A DNA stretch of 64,000 bases from Alphaproteobacteria bacterium PA2 (GCA_002256425.1 NKIZ01000001.1:1509943-1573942), one strand, 5' to 3'. Counted from the first letter of the stretch, positions 45,150 through 56,070 are shown. Made by a program: numbers and translations. Notes: generated by a model from the sequence alone, not told the origin.

Positions 45150-46165
45150 AGCGTATTCGGGCGGTAATAGTCCAGGTACCAGTCCACGAACTTGCCGATG
45201 CCAAGCTCGACATTGGTTGTTGGCGCATAGCCCAGGGCCTGAATGTCTGAAATGTCGGCGGAGGTGCGGACCACATCGCCCGGCTGCATGGGCATCATGT
45301 TGAGAATCGCCTTGCGGCCAAGGCGGGCCTCCAGCACCGAAATATAGGTCATCAACTCGACGGGCTGGCTGGCGCCAATGTTCAGGATCCGCCATGGGGC
45401 CACGCCGCTGGTGGCGGGATCCGGTTGCATCGGGTCCCAGGCCGGATCGATGGAGGGCGGATTGTCGAGGGCCGCCATGATCCCTGAGACGATGTCGTCA
45501 ACATAGGTGAAGTCCCGCTGCATGCGACCCTCGCCATAGACGTCAATGGGCTCGCCCTTGAGAATCGCTGCGGTGAACTTGAACAGAGCCATGTCCGGCC
45601 GGCCCCAGGGGCCATAGACCGTGAAGAATCGCAGACCCGTGGCAGGAACCCCGAAGAGATGAGCATAGGCGTGGGCCATGGATTCATTGGCCAGCTTTGT
45701 CGCCGCATAGAGCGTCAGGGGGTGGTTGGCTGATTCGTGCGGCGAGAAGGGCATTTTGCCATTGGCGCCATAGGCCGAACTTGTGGACGCAAAGACCAGG
45801 TGGCGGGGTTTGATCGCCCGGCAGGCCTCCAGGATGTTCAGGAAGCCTACGACATTTGAGTCCACATAGGTTTCGGGGCTCTCGAGGCTGTAACGAACGC
45901 CAGCCTGGGCGGCCAGATTGACCACCAGATCCGGTGCAGCAGACGCGAAAATCCCGGAGATCCGGTCTCGATCCGTCAGGTCCACCCTGTGGGAGCTGAA
46001 GCCTTCCCGGGCTTCCAGCCGGGCCAGCCTGGCCAGCTTCAGGGTGGGATCATAATAGGAGTTGAGGTTATCGATCCCGATGACCTCGTCACCGCGGTCA
46101 AGCAGGTGGTGCGCAAGTGTAGAGCCGATAAAGCCGGCAGAGCCTGTGACAATGACCTTGGCCAT
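45146..46165 (-). CDS. NAD-dependent epimerase (UDP-glucuronate 4-epimerase-like)
   Basis: The 339-residue extended SDR has [20 protein letters not shown], the catalytic Ser in FASTSSAYG, the Tyr/Lys pair in [13 protein letters not shown], and [20 protein letters not shown], which is characteristic of UDP-glucuronate/galacturonate 4-epimerases. It ends convergently with the dehydrogenase gene, sharing CTAG. The two enzymes can act one after the other on UDP-sugars for polysaccharide synthesis. The CapD-type gene lies 32 nt upstream on the same strand and may be in the same operon. Confidence 0.92.
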   Translation of the reverse strand: MAKVIVTGSAGFIGSTLAHHLLDRGDEVIGIDNLNSYYDPTLKLARLARLEAREGFSSHRVDLTDRDRISGIFASAAPDLVVNLAAQAGVRYSLESPETYVDSNVVGFLNILEACRAIKPRHLVFASTSSAYGANGKMPFSPHESANHPLTLYAATKLANESMAHAYAHLFGVPATGLRFFTVYGPWGRPDMALFKFTAAILKGEPIDVYGEGRMQRDFTYVDDIVSGIMAALDNPPSIDPAWDPMQPDPATSGVAPWRILNIGASQPVELMTYISVLEARLGRKAILNMMPMQPGDVVRTSADISDIQALGYAPTTNVELGIGKFVDWYLDYYRPNTL

Positions 46166-46197
46166 GGCGTGTTCAGACCGGCCTCTGGCTCAGAGGT

Positions 46198-48138
46198 CTA
46201 GCCGTTGGCCACAACGCGCAGGGCAGGGGCGCCGCCGGGCTTTTCGCCACGGATCTGGGCGACCAGGTCAAACAGGGCCCGCCGGACATCATTCACGTCG
46301 CCACGGTCAGCCAGGACTTCCAGGTCGTGCAGGTGGTTGGCCGTCACGCGCAGGGCCGACGAAGACACTACTTCCATGACCTTGGGCGCGCAGGGAACGG
46401 ACCTTTCGGTGTCATCCAGCAGGGCTTCGGACAGCTTTTCGCCCGGACGCAGGCCGGTGATCTCGATCTCGATATCCTTGCCAGGCGTACGTCCTGACAG
46501 GGCGATCATCTGGCGGGCCAGATCCATGATCCGCACAGGCTCACCCATTTCCAGCAGGAAAAGGCGGGCGTCTGCGCCCTCGGTGTCACCGGCGCAGGTG
46601 GCGGTCGCGTGCAGCACCAGCTGGGCGGCTTCCGGTATGGTCATGAAGAACCGGGCCATGTCTTCATGGGTCACGGTCACAGGACCACCCCGGTCGATCT
46701 GGGACTTGAAGATCGGCACCACGGAACCGGCGGAGCCCAGGACATTGCCAAACCGGACGGCGGCGAAGCGGGTGCCCGCGCCATTCTGCTGGGCCTGGAT
46801 CACGGATTCAGCCAGACGCTTGGTGGCGCCCATGACATTGGATGGGTCCACAGCCTTGTCAGTGGAGATCAGCACCATCTGGGCCGCACCTGACGCACGG
46901 GCGGCCTTGGCCACATTCAAGGTGCCGATGACATTGGTCAGCACGCCTTCACACGGATGGCATTCCACCATGGAGACGTGCTTGAGGGCTGCGGCATGGA
47001 AGACCAGATCGGGCTTCTCGGCTTCGAAACAGGCGGCGACCCGGGCGGCGTTGCGAACGTCCACCATGGCGGCCTTGCGCGACAGGCCCGGGCAGGTTTC
47101 GCCGAGCTCGCGATCGATTTCGAACAGCGAGGTTTCCGAGAAATCCAGGAGGGTGAGGTGAGCGGCCTGGAAGGTGGCCACCTGACGGCAGAGCTCGGCG
47201 CCAATGGAGCCGCCGGCGCCGGTCACCAGGACGCGACGGCCCTGGACCAGGGCGCGGACCGCAGCCCGATCGAGATTGATGGGCTCCCGGGCCAGCAGTT
47301 CTTCCACGCTGATTTCGCGCATGGGCAGCAGGGCCATGCCGTCGTGCTGAGACAGCTCGACGATGGAAGGAAGGCGCAGGAGGCGGATGCCGTCATTCTT
47401 GAGCTGACCCAGCTGGTCCGCAGTCAGGCCCTTGAGTCGACCTGGCTCATCCAGGAAGAGAATGGCGCGGGGATAGCGGTTCCAGCGGCGCAGGTCCGCC
47501 AGGGCAGCGTCCAGCTTTTCAATGCACTCGATTATGCAGACGCCACGGACCTGCTGGCCCACATCGCGGGCGTCGGGCCCGATAATGCCGACCGGGGTCC
47601 AGTCATGGTCGTGACGACGGGCGACATCCCGAAGATAGGTGTCAGCCAGGGCCGTCGGGCCGATGAGGAGCAGGGACGGGGCCTGAGGGGTCCGGTCCTG
47701 GATGGATTTCAAGGGCGCGAAGCTGTCCAGGGCATGCTCATGCAGGGCGCGGCGAAGGGTGCGCGCGCCCATGCTGCCGGCCAGCTGGAGGATTGGCGCC
47801 AGGGCCAGGACCGACCGGGCGACGCCCATGGCCCGGTCAATAACGAAAACCGTGACCAGGAAAACGCCAACGGTCATGACCGCCGTACGGGCCAGCACAA
47901 GGGCGTCGGGGATGGAGACGTAACGCCAGGGCGAGAGTTCACGCCGGAAGATCGAAGAGAAGATCCCGGCCAGAATGGCGTAGATCGCGACGAGTTGGGG
48001 AAGGTTCAGGGTCGAATGACCGCTTGAATCAAGTCCCAGTGCCTGGGTAGCGGAAAGGAGATAGGCGAGAAGGAAAGCCAGACCGGCGATCACTGTATCA
48101 GCGACAATGGTCTGGGCCCTGTTGGCCATCTGCTCCAT
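46198..48138 (-). CDS. Membrane nucleotide-sugar 4,6-dehydratase (CapD/WbpM-like)
   Basis: The 646-residue protein has four N-terminal membrane helices (ADTVIAGLAFLLAYLLSA), an intermediate Rossmann-like segment (SLLLIGPTALADTYLRDV) and a C-terminal dehydratase with RRVLVTGAGGSIGAELCRQV, the STDKAVDPSNVMGATKR catalytic stretch (Met in place of the usual Tyr, as in WbpM) and RPGEKLSEALLDD. It should convert UDP-GlcNAc to the 4-keto-6-deoxy sugar at the membrane. ATG 48138 has GGAG at 8 nt; a TTG at 48165 with AAGG is another option. It is next to the epimerase gene and probably serves the same glycan. Confidence 0.92.
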   Translation of the reverse strand: MEQMANRAQTIVADTVIAGLAFLLAYLLSATQALGLDSSGHSTLNLPQLVAIYAILAGIFSSIFRRELSPWRYVSIPDALVLARTAVMTVGVFLVTVFVIDRAMGVARSVLALAPILQLAGSMGARTLRRALHEHALDSFAPLKSIQDRTPQAPSLLLIGPTALADTYLRDVARRHDHDWTPVGIIGPDARDVGQQVRGVCIIECIEKLDAALADLRRWNRYPRAILFLDEPGRLKGLTADQLGQLKNDGIRLLRLPSIVELSQHDGMALLPMREISVEELLAREPINLDRAAVRALVQGRRVLVTGAGGSIGAELCRQVATFQAAHLTLLDFSETSLFEIDRELGETCPGLSRKAAMVDVRNAARVAACFEAEKPDLVFHAAALKHVSMVECHPCEGVLTNVIGTLNVAKAARASGAAQMVLISTDKAVDPSNVMGATKRLAESVIQAQQNGAGTRFAAVRFGNVLGSAGSVVPIFKSQIDRGGPVTVTHEDMARFFMTIPEAAQLVLHATATCAGDTEGADARLFLLEMGEPVRIMDLARQMIALSGRTPGKDIEIEITGLRPGEKLSEALLDDTERSVPCAPKVMEVVSSSALRVTANHLHDLEVLADRGDVNDVRRALFDLVAQIRGEKPGGAPALRVVANG

Positions 48139-48310
48139 GAATCGCACTCCGCTCGCGTCGCTCAACGCCGCACCTTAAACCGGAGAGCGCTACCGTCCAG
48201 CGAAACTCAGGCAATCGAATGGGTCTAATTCACCAGCGGTGGCGAACAACCCATGAAGCCAAAGCCCCAATGGTGAATTCATCCTAAATGACAGGTTGCC
48301 GTAAGGAAAC

Positions 48311-48342
48311 AGAAAAGCCGCCTCCGGATACCGAAGGCGGCT
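48311..48342 (-). terminator. Rho-independent terminator for the TorF gene
   Basis: AGCCGCCT and AGGCGGCT form an 8-bp stem extended by 3 further pairs, and on the minus strand a TTTTCTGTTT tract follows. It lies just after the TorF stop at 48369 and before the start region of the CapD-like gene. Confidence 0.85.
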
Positions 48343-48368
48343 GATTTTGTTCCCGAATTGGGTTGTGA

Positions 48369-49055
48369 CTAGAAGGAGGCCTTCAGGGACAACGCAACGC
48401 GGCTGTTATAGATCTGGCCGAAACCATGCTCGTTGGTGTCCCAATAGCGCAGATCGACACCGAACTTCGAGGTCAGGGCATAGCCCACGCCCAGGTTCCA
48501 GGTGGTGTAGTCGGCCGGGCCGACAACCGACTGGTGACCGATCGCGCCCGACACCGAGACCTTTTCAGTCAGGGGGGCCGAAGCATTCACCTCGTAATAG
48601 GTGGCTTCACCGGTCTCGCCGAAGAATTCCGGCGAATAGAAGACGGCGGCGCCAACAGTGCCCTTGCCGACTGGAACCGAGCCGGCGACCTTGGCTTCGA
48701 AGAAGGCTTCATCGCCACCGGGGGGCTTGTTGGTGTAGCCGTAATAGACGAGGCCGAGGTCAAGGGCGACCGGACCTGCCTGCGGCTTGAAGCCGGCATA
48801 CAGGTCGTATTCCATGTTGGTGCCGTTGTTGAAGTCGACGTTCGACAGCCAGGCGCCGGTGTAGAAGGAGCCCATGGCGACATCAGCGCCGCCAAACACC
48901 TGGCCCGCGCCGTCCGTCTGGCTCACGCCGCGGAACACATAGTCGCTGGCTGCGCCAAGGTTGAACGAGATGGTCGGGCCGTCCTCAGCGAGCGCAGCGC
49001 TGCCAAGACCGAGGCTGGCGACGCCAGCAATGAGAAGAACTTTGAGAGTTTGCAT
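48369..49055 (-). CDS. TorF family outer-membrane protein
   Basis: The 228-residue protein has a signal peptide (TLKVLLIAGVASLGLGSAAL) and alternating beta-strand pattern of a small porin (FNLGAASDYVFRGVSQTDG, GSFYTGAWLSNVDFNNG, and a C-terminal ALSLKASF ending in Phe as expected for BAM insertion). It matches the TIGR02001/TorF group of putative porins. A GGGGAT element lies upstream of the ATG and a terminator follows the stop, so it forms its own transcript. Substrate unknown. Confidence 0.92.
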   Translation of the reverse strand: MQTLKVLLIAGVASLGLGSAALAEDGPTISFNLGAASDYVFRGVSQTDGAGQVFGGADVAMGSFYTGAWLSNVDFNNGTNMEYDLYAGFKPQAGPVALDLGLVYYGYTNKPPGGDEAFFEAKVAGSVPVGKGTVGAAVFYSPEFFGETGEATYYEVNASAPLTEKVSVSGAIGHQSVVGPADYTTWNLGVGYALTSKFGVDLRYWDTNEHGFGQIYNSRVALSLKASF

Positions 49056-49221
49056 ATTTTTTATCCCCGTTTTCGTCAGGCGCTGCCCGATAGACAGGCA
49101 TTCTGGTTTTCTGACGGCGAGTCGCCAGTCATGAAAAGTTGCGCCGCCCTGTGCGCCGTCAACTTGCGGAAAATATGTGCGCCCACCCTTAACCTTGCGT
49201 GAAAATTGGGCGACTTTCTGC

Positions 49222-50025
49222 TCAGCGCATGCTCAGGGAGGCCATGCCCAGGTGAGAGCCGGCGTCTACAAGCAGGGTTTCGCCAGTGACATGCCGTGAA
49301 GCCGGAGAGGCTAGGAAGACGGCGGCGCCGGCGACGTCTTCAGCCGTCGATGCTGCCTTCAGCGGTGTCGCGGCAGCTGATCCTTCCCGCATTTTCGCCA
49401 CGCGGTCCTCGGCCAACCCCTTGCCGAACCATGGGGTGTCAATGAAGCCCGGGCAGATGGCGTTGACCCTGATCCTGGGCGCCAGACCCCTGGCAAGGGA
49501 CAGGGTCATGGTGGTCAGGGCGCCCTTGGAGGCGGCATAGGGCACTGACGAGCCAATGCCCGTTACGCCAGCTATGGATGAGGTGTTGACGACAGCGCCC
49601 GGCGCCGGAGCGGCTTCAAGCAGGGCGCGGGCGGCCCTGACCATCTGGAAGGCGCCAATGACGTTGACGGCGTAGAGGTTCTGGAAGTCCTCGGCGTTCA
49701 CGGCGTCGAGGTCGCCATGGTTGGGGGCGAATTTTGTGGTCCCGGCATTGTTGAACAGGGCGTCGATCCGGCCGAAGGGCGCCGCCGCTTCGGCGATCCT
49801 GCGGCAATCAGCGTCAATGGCGACATCCCCCTGGACGAGGATCGCCTGTGCGCCCTTGGCTTCGACCTGTCGCGCTGTTTCCTTCGCCTCGTCGACACTT
49901 CGGGCATAGTTGATGATCACGGCCCTGGCGCCGCGATCAGCCGTCTCGATGGCGATGGCGCGGCCAAGGCCGGTCGAGGCGCCCGTGACGACAACGATGT
50001 AGTCCTTGAAGTCCTGGCCGCTCAT
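49222..50025 (-). CDS. SDR family oxidoreductase
   Basis: The 267-residue enzyme has [33 protein letters not shown], the catalytic Ser in [10 protein letters not shown], the YAASK pair in [15 protein letters not shown], and [13 protein letters not shown] near the C-terminus. It should be a classical NAD(P)H-dependent dehydrogenase. A GGGAG element precedes its ATG. It is divergent from cysD with 216 nt between the starts. Substrate unknown. Confidence 0.93.
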   Translation of the reverse strand: MSGQDFKDYIVVVTGASTGLGRAIAIETADRGARAVIINYARSVDEAKETARQVEAKGAQAILVQGDVAIDADCRRIAEAAAPFGRIDALFNNAGTTKFAPNHGDLDAVNAEDFQNLYAVNVIGAFQMVRAARALLEAAPAPGAVVNTSSIAGVTGIGSSVPYAASKGALTTMTLSLARGLAPRIRVNAICPGFIDTPWFGKGLAEDRVAKMREGSAAATPLKAASTAEDVAGAAVFLASPASRHVTGETLLVDAGSHLGMASLSMR

Positions 50026-50206
50026 TTTCCGCTCCCGCTGGGTAGACTGTTGTTTAGGCCATTAGCGCCGACGCCGCCGGATGGAGTCAATTCGCCAGCC
50101 GGGCCGGGACAGGAAATCTGGGATCGCGACCAGAAGAATTTTCCATCCATGACGCACTCCGCCCGCGCGTCAGGCAAGCTGGCGCCCTATATCGTCTGGC
50201 GTCCCC

Positions 50207-50221
50207 GGTCGGTTGCCGACC
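50207..50221 (+). promoter_or_regulatory. Hairpin in the cysD leader
   Basis: GGTCGG-TTG-CCGACC forms a perfect 6-bp stem 20 nt before the cysD ATG and next to the GGAGGG ribosome site. It could modulate translation of the sulfate-activation operon. No known riboswitch consensus was recognised here. Confidence 0.35.
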
Positions 50222-50241
50222 ATCAGCGGAGGGTTACGCGC

Positions 50242-51162
50242 ATGACGGACGATCGGCAGGGGACAACCTTGACCCATCTCCAGCGGCTGGAAGCTGAGTC
50301 CATCCACATCATGCGTGAAGTGGTGGCCGAAGCCGAGCGACCGGTCATGCTCTACTCTGTGGGCAAGGATTCAGCGGTCATGCTGCATCTCGCAGCCAAG
50401 GCGTTCTATCCGGCAAAGCCGCCTTTCCCCCTGCTGCACGTGGACACCACCTGGAAGTTCCGCGCCATGTATGAGATGCGCGAGCGCATGGCCCGGGAAC
50501 TGGGCTTTGACCTGATCGTCCATCAGAATCCTGACGCCATCGCCCGCAAGATCAATCCCTTTGATCACGGTTCGGCTGTCCACACAGACACCTGGAAGAC
50601 GGAGGGCCTGAAACAGGCTCTGGATAAATACGGCTTCGACGCAGCCTTTGGCGGCGCCCGGCGCGATGAAGAAAAGAGCCGGGCCAAGGAACGGATTTTT
50701 TCCTTCCGGTCAGCCCAGCACAGGTGGGATCCCAAGAACCAGAGGCCGGAGCTCTGGCGGCTCTACAACGCCCGCAAGAACAAGGGGGAGAGCATGCGCG
50801 TCTTCCCGATCTCCAACTGGACCGAGCTGGATATCTGGCAATACATCCATCTGGAAAACATACCGATCGTCCCGCTCTATTACTCAGCGGTCCGACCCGT
50901 CGTAGAGCGCGATGGCGGCCTCATCATGGTGGATGACGACCGCTTCCGCCTGGCGCCGGGCGAGGTTCCGATGATGAAGTCTATGCGATTCCGCACCCTT
51001 GGCTGCTATCCGCTGACCGGTGCGGTGGAGTCCACGGCGGCGACCCTGCCGGAAATCATCCAGGAAATGCTGCTCACCACCACTTCGGAACGCCAGGGAC
51101 GGGTCATCGACCACGACCAGGCTGCATCCATGGAGAAGAAGAAGCAGGAGGGCTATTTCTGA
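50242..51162 (+). CDS. cysD: Sulfate adenylyltransferase subunit 2
   Basis: The 306-residue protein has the PP-loop motif [18 protein letters not shown] and typical segments [33 protein letters not shown] and [11 protein letters not shown]. With CysN it makes adenylylsulfate from sulfate and ATP. The ATG at 50242 follows GGAGGG. Its stop overlaps the ATG of cysNC by one base (TGATG), so translation is coupled. A 216-nt leader with a small hairpin separates it from the divergent SDR. Confidence 0.96.
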   Translation: MTDDRQGTTLTHLQRLEAESIHIMREVVAEAERPVMLYSVGKDSAVMLHLAAKAFYPAKPPFPLLHVDTTWKFRAMYEMRERMARELGFDLIVHQNPDAIARKINPFDHGSAVHTDTWKTEGLKQALDKYGFDAAFGGARRDEEKSRAKERIFSFRSAQHRWDPKNQRPELWRLYNARKNKGESMRVFPISNWTELDIWQYIHLENIPIVPLYYSAVRPVVERDGGLIMVDDDRFRLAPGEVPMMKSMRFRTLGCYPLTGAVESTAATLPEIIQEMLLTTTSERQGRVIDHDQAASMEKKKQEGYF

Positions 51163-53066
51163 TGGCCCATCAGTCTGACCTCATCGCCACCGACATCGAA
51201 GCCTATCTGCTTGAGCATCAGCACAAGAGCTTGCTGCGGTTCATCACCTGCGGCTCGGTGGATGACGGCAAGTCGACCCTGATCGGCCGTCTGCTCTACG
51301 ACTCGAAGATGATCTTCGAGGATCAGCTGGCGGCTCTGGAGGAAGACTCCCGGCGGGTTGGCACCCAGGGCGGCGAAATCGACTTCGCCCTCCTGGTGGA
51401 TGGGCTGGCGGCAGAGCGGGAGCAAGGCATCACCATTGATGTCGCCTACCGCTTCTTTTCCACCGAGAAGCGCAAATTCATCGTCGCCGATACTCCGGGC
51501 CACGAACAGTACACCCGCAACATGGTCACCGGGGCTTCGACCGCCCAGGCTGCGGTCATCCTCATCGACGCACGGCGGGGCGTTCTGACCCAGACCCGGC
51601 GCCACTCCTATCTGGTCAAGCTGCTGGGCATCCGGCACGTGGTGCTGGCGGTCAACAAGATGGACCTGGTGGGCTGGAGTCAGGACCGCTTCAACGAGAT
51701 CATCACGGACTACCGCGCCTTTGCTGACCAGATCGGCCTGACCGACTTCACCGCCATTCCGATGTCCGCCCTGAAGGGCGAGAACGTCGCCGGACCTGGT
51801 GAGGGAGACCCCTGGTACACAGGTCCACACCTGATGAAGGTGCTAGAAGACCTGCCTGTGGATGACGACCTGCGGGCCCGGGCCTTCCGCATGCCAGTCC
51901 AGTGGGTCAATCGTCCCAATCTCGACTTTCGGGGCTTTGCAGGCATGGTGGCGGCAGGCCAGATCCGTCCGGGTGACGCTGTGCGGGTCCTGCCCTCAGG
52001 GCGCACCAGCACGGTGGCGCGGATTGTTGCTTCGCCGCAGGACCTTGATGTCGCTGTCGCGGGCCAGTCCATAACCCTGACCCTGGCTGATGAGATCGAT
52101 GTAAGCCGCGGTGATGTCCTGGCTGCGGCTCAGGATCCGCCGGAGGTTGCTGATCAGTTCGAAGCCACCCTGGTCTGGATGGATGATGAGGCCCTGCTGC
52201 CAGGGCGATCCTATCTGCTCAAGCAGGGAACGCGGACTGTCGGCGCAGCGATTTCCGAGCCCAAGCACAAGATCAACGTCAATACCCTGGAAAAGCTCGC
52301 CGCAAAGCGGCTGGAACTGAATGAAATTGGCGTCTGCAATGTCACCCTAGATGGGGCCATTGCCTTCGATCCCTATGTGGACAGCCGTGACCTGGGTGGC
52401 TTCATCCTTGTGGACCGGCTCACCAACCGGACCGTAGCTGCCGGCATGCTGCACTTTGCCCTGCGGCGGTCGCAGAATGTCCACTGGCAGGCCGTCGACG
52501 TAGACAAGGCGGCCCGCGGCGCGCTCAAGGGTCAGAGGGGCAGGGTGGTCTGGCTCACCGGCCTTTCGGGTTCGGGCAAGTCCACCATCGCCAACCTGGT
52601 CGAGAAGAAGCTCCATGCCGAGGGACGCCATACCTATCTGCTGGATGGCGACAATGTGCGGCACGGACTGAACCGCGACCTTGGCTTCACCGACGCTGAC
52701 CGGGTGGAAAACATCCGCAGGGTGGCCGAGGTCGCCAAGCTGATGGTTGATGCAGGCCTGATTGTCCTGGTGTCGTTCATTTCCCCCTTCCGCGCCGAAC
52801 GGGACATGGCGCGGGGGCTGATGGCCCGGGATGACTTCGTCGAGGTGTATGTGGATACACCGCTGGCTGTGGCGGAATCCCGGGATGTGAAGGGCCTCTA
52901 CAAAAAGGCCCGGGCCGGAGAGTTGAAGAACTTCACGGGCATAGACAGTCCCTATGAGCCCCCGGAGAATCCGGAAATCCGCATCGACACGACCACAGAA
53001 TCCGCACCGGAGGCTGCAGAGCGGATCACCGCCTGGCTCAATGGCGAACTGGACTACACCATCTAG
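51162..53066 (+). CDS. cysNC: Bifunctional sulfate adenylyltransferase GTPase / adenylylsulfate kinase
   Basis: The 634-residue fusion has the CysN GTPase ([42 protein letters not shown]), EF-Tu-like beta domains, and from about residue 455 the CysC kinase ([53 protein letters not shown]). It activates sulfate to PAPS. It is translated together with cysD, which overlaps it by one base. QueF follows with a 42-nt gap and is probably in the same transcript. Confidence 0.96.
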   Translation: MAHQSDLIATDIEAYLLEHQHKSLLRFITCGSVDDGKSTLIGRLLYDSKMIFEDQLAALEEDSRRVGTQGGEIDFALLVDGLAAEREQGITIDVAYRFFSTEKRKFIVADTPGHEQYTRNMVTGASTAQAAVILIDARRGVLTQTRRHSYLVKLLGIRHVVLAVNKMDLVGWSQDRFNEIITDYRAFADQIGLTDFTAIPMSALKGENVAGPGEGDPWYTGPHLMKVLEDLPVDDDLRARAFRMPVQWVNRPNLDFRGFAGMVAAGQIRPGDAVRVLPSGRTSTVARIVASPQDLDVAVAGQSITLTLADEIDVSRGDVLAAAQDPPEVADQFEATLVWMDDEALLPGRSYLLKQGTRTVGAAISEPKHKINVNTLEKLAAKRLELNEIGVCNVTLDGAIAFDPYVDSRDLGGFILVDRLTNRTVAAGMLHFALRRSQNVHWQAVDVDKAARGALKGQRGRVVWLTGLSGSGKSTIANLVEKKLHAEGRHTYLLDGDNVRHGLNRDLGFTDADRVENIRRVAEVAKLMVDAGLIVLVSFISPFRAERDMARGLMARDDFVEVYVDTPLAVAESRDVKGLYKKARAGELKNFTGIDSPYEPPENPEIRIDTTTESAPEAAERITAWLNGELDYTI

Positions 53067-53108
53067 GGTCTGATTGCGGCGGGCTGGAATGACGGGTATG
53101 GCGTCCCC

Positions 53109-53564
53109 ATGACCGACACCCATTTGACCCAGCTTGGGCAGGAGATCCGCGGCTTCGCCAGTCCGGAAGAGGCTGTTCTGGAGCGGGTTCCCAACCCGCA
53201 GAAGGATGCGCTGTATCTGGCACGGTTTACCGCGCCGGAGTTCACCTCGCTCTGCCCGGTAACCGGCCAGCCCGACTTCGCAACCCTGATGATCGACTAT
53301 GCACCGGGGGACTGGCTGATCGAGTCAAAGTCCCTGAAGCTCTATCTGGGCAGCTTCCGCAATCACGGGGCTTTCCACGAGGACTGCACGGTGGCCATCG
53401 GTCGCAGGATTGTGGAGGTCGCCCAGCCCAAATGGTTGCGGATTGGCGGATACTGGTACCCCCGTGGGGGCATTCCCATCGACGTCTTCTGGCAAACGGG
53501 GCCTGCCCCTGAGGGACTATGGCTGCCCGACCAGGGCGTTCCGCCCTATCGCGGCCGGGGCTAG
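53109..53564 (+). CDS. queF: NADPH-dependent preQ0 reductase
   Basis: The 151-residue enzyme matches the short QueF type: catalytic Cys49 in [17 protein letters not shown], the Asp56 in the same segment, and the [16 protein letters not shown] motif that identifies the T-fold reductase. It reduces 7-cyano-7-deazaguanine to preQ1 in queuosine synthesis. Its stop shares CTAG with the stop of the convergent nitroreductase. Other queuosine genes are not in this window. Confidence 0.95.
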   Translation: MTDTHLTQLGQEIRGFASPEEAVLERVPNPQKDALYLARFTAPEFTSLCPVTGQPDFATLMIDYAPGDWLIESKSLKLYLGSFRNHGAFHEDCTVAIGRRIVEVAQPKWLRIGGYWYPRGGIPIDVFWQTGPAPEGLWLPDQGVPPYRGRG

Positions 53565-54178
53565 GGTCTTTCCCAGCGGGTCACCAGACCCTTGAGATCC
53601 GGCCGTTCCCGCTCCTGGGCGGATGAGGTCGGGGTTCCGATGAAGATATAGCCTGCGACCTTTTCGCCGGGGCTCAGGCCAAGAATGGCCAGGGCTTCCG
53701 GATCATAGGCGTACCAGTCGGTGATCCAGTTGGCGCCAAAACCCATGGCCAGAGCGCCATAGAGCAGGTTGGTGCAGACAGCCCCGGCGGACATCAGCTG
53801 TTCCCATTCCTGAATGTCCGAAGCCCTGGGACTGGAAACCACCGCGATCGCCAGGGGCGGAGCCTTCAGCTTGGCCAGCTTTGCGGCGGCCCGGGCATCT
53901 TCACGCTTGAGAGCAAGGCCTTCAAGCTCAGCGGTGAAAGCTTCCTTTGCCGAGGTGTCGAGGATGATGAACCGCCAGGGCGCAAGCTTGCCATGGTCGG
54001 GGACCCTGGCGGCCAGTTGCAGCAGTGTCAGCACCTGATCTTCAGAAGGGGCAGGAGAGGCAAGCGTCAGGGCGGAGTTTGACCGCCGACGTGCGAGAAA
54101 TTCCAGCACACCTTGCGCAGGCGCCAGGGGCAGTTCTTCACCGAATTCCGGCAGGACTGGGTGAGATGTGGCAGTCAT
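53561..54178 (-). CDS. Nitroreductase family protein
   Basis: The 205-residue flavoprotein has the nitroreductase fold: [40 protein letters not shown] for FMN, a central helix pair ([20 protein letters not shown]) and [19 protein letters not shown]. It probably reduces quinones, nitroaromatics or a similar electron acceptor with NAD(P)H. It is convergent with queF and lies 78 nt before the Nudix gene on the other strand. Confidence 0.93.
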   Translation of the reverse strand: MTATSHPVLPEFGEELPLAPAQGVLEFLARRRSNSALTLASPAPSEDQVLTLLQLAARVPDHGKLAPWRFIILDTSAKEAFTAELEGLALKREDARAAAKLAKLKAPPLAIAVVSSPRASDIQEWEQLMSAGAVCTNLLYGALAMGFGANWITDWYAYDPEALAILGLSPGEKVAGYIFIGTPTSSAQERERPDLKGLVTRWERP

Positions 54179-54256
54179 GTCTGAAACCCCGAACTGGCCG
54201 CAAAGGCCAACCCTGTTTAAGGGTTCAGCCTCAGTACGGGCAAGGCGAGTTTAGGC

Positions 54257-54871
54257 GTGAGCGATAAACCCGAATGGATGCGAAGCCACGGAAAGCCGTG
54301 GATCCGGGGGCCGGGTCGGCTGGTCTATGACAATCCCTGGATATCCGTCACAGAGTTCAAGGCTACGGCGCCCACAGGCAATCCGGCGCAATACGGGCTG
54401 GTTGGATACAAGAACCGAGCACTTGCGATCCTACCCCTGTTCGAGGACGGGTCCGTACTGATGGTCGGTCAGAACCGACTGCCATTCGCCGAATACAGCT
54501 GGGAGATTCCGGAAGGTGGTGGGCCGCTGGACGAGGATCCCCTGGATGGCGCCAAGCGGGAGTTGCTGGAGGAAACCGGCCTGGTCGCCGCTGACTGGCG
54601 CGAAGTGCTGCGACTGCAGCTTTCCAACTCTGTCAGTGACGAGCTGGCGATCTGTTACCTGGCCACGGGTATCTCTGAAGGGGACCTCGCGGTCCATGGC
54701 GATGACACCGAGGACATTGCTCGGGTCCGGGCGCCATTTCGTGAAGTGCTCGAAGCGGCCATGGCAGGCTATATTTCCGACAGCCTGACAGTGGCGATGC
54801 TGCTGCGGGTCCACCATATGGCCTACAAGGGGTTACTGCCTGATGGCCTGGCGCGATTTGTGCTAGGATGA
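54257..54871 (+). CDS. Nudix hydrolase
   Basis: The 204-residue product holds a complete Nudix box (GGGPLDEDPLDGAKRELLEE, then TGLV), with the G-x5-E-x7-REUXEEXGU spacing intact, so it should hydrolyse a nucleoside diphosphate linked to another group. The surrounding DNWISVTEFKATAPTG-like N-terminal strand resembles the ADP-ribose/GDP-mannose pyrophosphatase group. The start is GTG 54257. It is 28 nt before cysE on the same strand. Confidence 0.93.
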   Translation: MSDKPEWMRSHGKPWIRGPGRLVYDNPWISVTEFKATAPTGNPAQYGLVGYKNRALAILPLFEDGSVLMVGQNRLPFAEYSWEIPEGGGPLDEDPLDGAKRELLEETGLVAADWREVLRLQLSNSVSDELAICYLATGISEGDLAVHGDDTEDIARVRAPFREVLEAAMAGYISDSLTVAMLLRVHHMAYKGLLPDGLARFVLG

Positions 54872-54899
54872 TCGGGTAAACATTGGGCGGGAGAAAACG

Positions 54900-55730
54900 A
54901 TGAGCCAGCGCCTGGAAATTCTAGATCCGTCCCAACCGCCTCCGGTCTGGGCCTCCCTGCGCAATGAGGCCGAGCGCGCCTCAAAGAGCGAGCCTGCCCT
55001 TGCCTCGCTGCTGAACGCGGTGGTGATCAGCCATGAAAACCTGGGCGACGCCCTGTCCTACCAGCTGGCCCGAAAGCTGGGAGACCAGGAACTGCGCGCC
55101 ATGAGCCTGCGCGAGCTTGCTACCCAGGCCTATCGTAGTGATCCCAATCTTGTGGCCATTGCCGAGGCCGATCTGCGCGCTGTCTATGAGCGCGATCCGG
55201 CGTGCAAGGGCTATGTCCAGCCCTTCCTGTTCTTCAAGGGCTTCCAGGCTCTGCAGACCCAGCGGGTCGCGCACTGGCTGTGGAATCAGGGCCGTGAGAC
55301 CATCGCCTTCTACCTCCAGAGCCGGGTCAGCGAAGTCTTCCAGGTGGATATCCACCCCGCCACCCAGATTGGCTCCGGGGTCTTTGTCGACCACGGAACC
55401 GGCATTGTGATCGGTGAAACCGCCGTGATCGGAAATGATGTTTCCCTGCTGCAGGGTGTCACACTCGGCGGGACGGGCGCCGAGCGCGGTGATCGTCACC
55501 CCAAGATCGGCAATGGCGTCCTTCTGGGCGCTGGCGCCAAGGTGCTGGGCAACATCAAGATCGGCGACTTCGCCAAGGTGGCATCCGGATCGGTGGTGCT
55601 GAAGGACGTTCCTGCCCACTGCACCGCCGCAGGCGTTCCCGCCAGATTGATCAATTGTCCGACCTGCGACGAGCCCGCGCGGAAAATGGATCACACCCTG
55701 GCAGAAGCTTTCAATGAAGACAGCATCTGA
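54900..55730 (+). CDS. cysE: Serine O-acetyltransferase
   Basis: The 276-residue enzyme has the helical N-terminal domain (FKGFQALQTQRVAHWLWNQG) and the left-handed beta-helix C-terminal domain (VDIHPATQIGSGVFVDHGTG and VIGETAVIGNDVSLLQGVTL, KIGNGVLLGAGAKVLG). It makes O-acetylserine, the cysteine precursor. GGGAG precedes the ATG. A short cysteine-regulated tail (PARKMDHTLAEAFNEDSI) follows. Together with cysD-cysNC upstream it covers both branches of cysteine synthesis. Confidence 0.96.
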   Translation: MSQRLEILDPSQPPPVWASLRNEAERASKSEPALASLLNAVVISHENLGDALSYQLARKLGDQELRAMSLRELATQAYRSDPNLVAIAEADLRAVYERDPACKGYVQPFLFFKGFQALQTQRVAHWLWNQGRETIAFYLQSRVSEVFQVDIHPATQIGSGVFVDHGTGIVIGETAVIGNDVSLLQGVTLGGTGAERGDRHPKIGNGVLLGAGAKVLGNIKIGDFAKVASGSVVLKDVPAHCTAAGVPARLINCPTCDEPARKMDHTLAEAFNEDSI

Positions 55731-55794
55731 GGTTTCCTCTTGGGGCCTCGCAGTCTAGGTTCCGCCCAGATTTGAATCGAGCAGGAGCCGAGTG

Positions 55795-56001
55795 ATGGAC
55801 GAAAGAGCAATGCGCAAGATCGAGGGGCATCTGCGCGGCACCTTCGCCAATGCGCGGATCAGCCTGGTTCCCAGGCCCAAGCAGAAGGACTCCGCCGAGG
55901 TCTATATCGGTGAAGAGTTCATCGGCGTCGTCTTCGAAGACGAGGATGGCGACGGATCCTTCATGTTCGAAATGGCGATTCTGGCTGAAGACCTGCCCTG
56001 A
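55795..56001 (+). CDS. DUF3126 family protein
   Basis: The 68-residue acidic protein (MDERAMRKIEGHLRGTFANA; VYIGEEFIGVVFEDEDGDGS) matches DUF3126, a small family of unknown function found mainly in alphaproteobacteria. ATG 55795 has GGAG 7 nt upstream; a GTG one codon earlier is in frame. A strong terminator follows its stop. Confidence 0.9.
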   Translation: MDERAMRKIEGHLRGTFANARISLVPRPKQKDSAEVYIGEEFIGVVFEDEDGDGSFMFEMAILAEDLP

Positions 56002-56031
56002 TCAGGTCATTCCCCAACCATGGTTGAAATC

Positions 56032-56063
56032 CGGCCCCGACCTTCAGGTCGGGGCCGTTTTCG
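56032..56063 (+). terminator. Rho-independent terminator after the DUF3126 gene
   Basis: CGGCCCCGACC-TTCA-GGTCGGGGCCG is a perfect 11-bp stem with a 4-nt loop, followed by TTTTCGTTT on the plus strand. It probably also blocks read-through from the convergent phoH gene. Confidence 0.92.
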
Positions 56064-56070
56064 TTTCCAA

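Noticed and set aside
46957..48027. Plus-strand frame opposite the CapD-like gene
   Set aside because: No motif and typical antisense composition; the minus-strand dehydratase motifs are complete.
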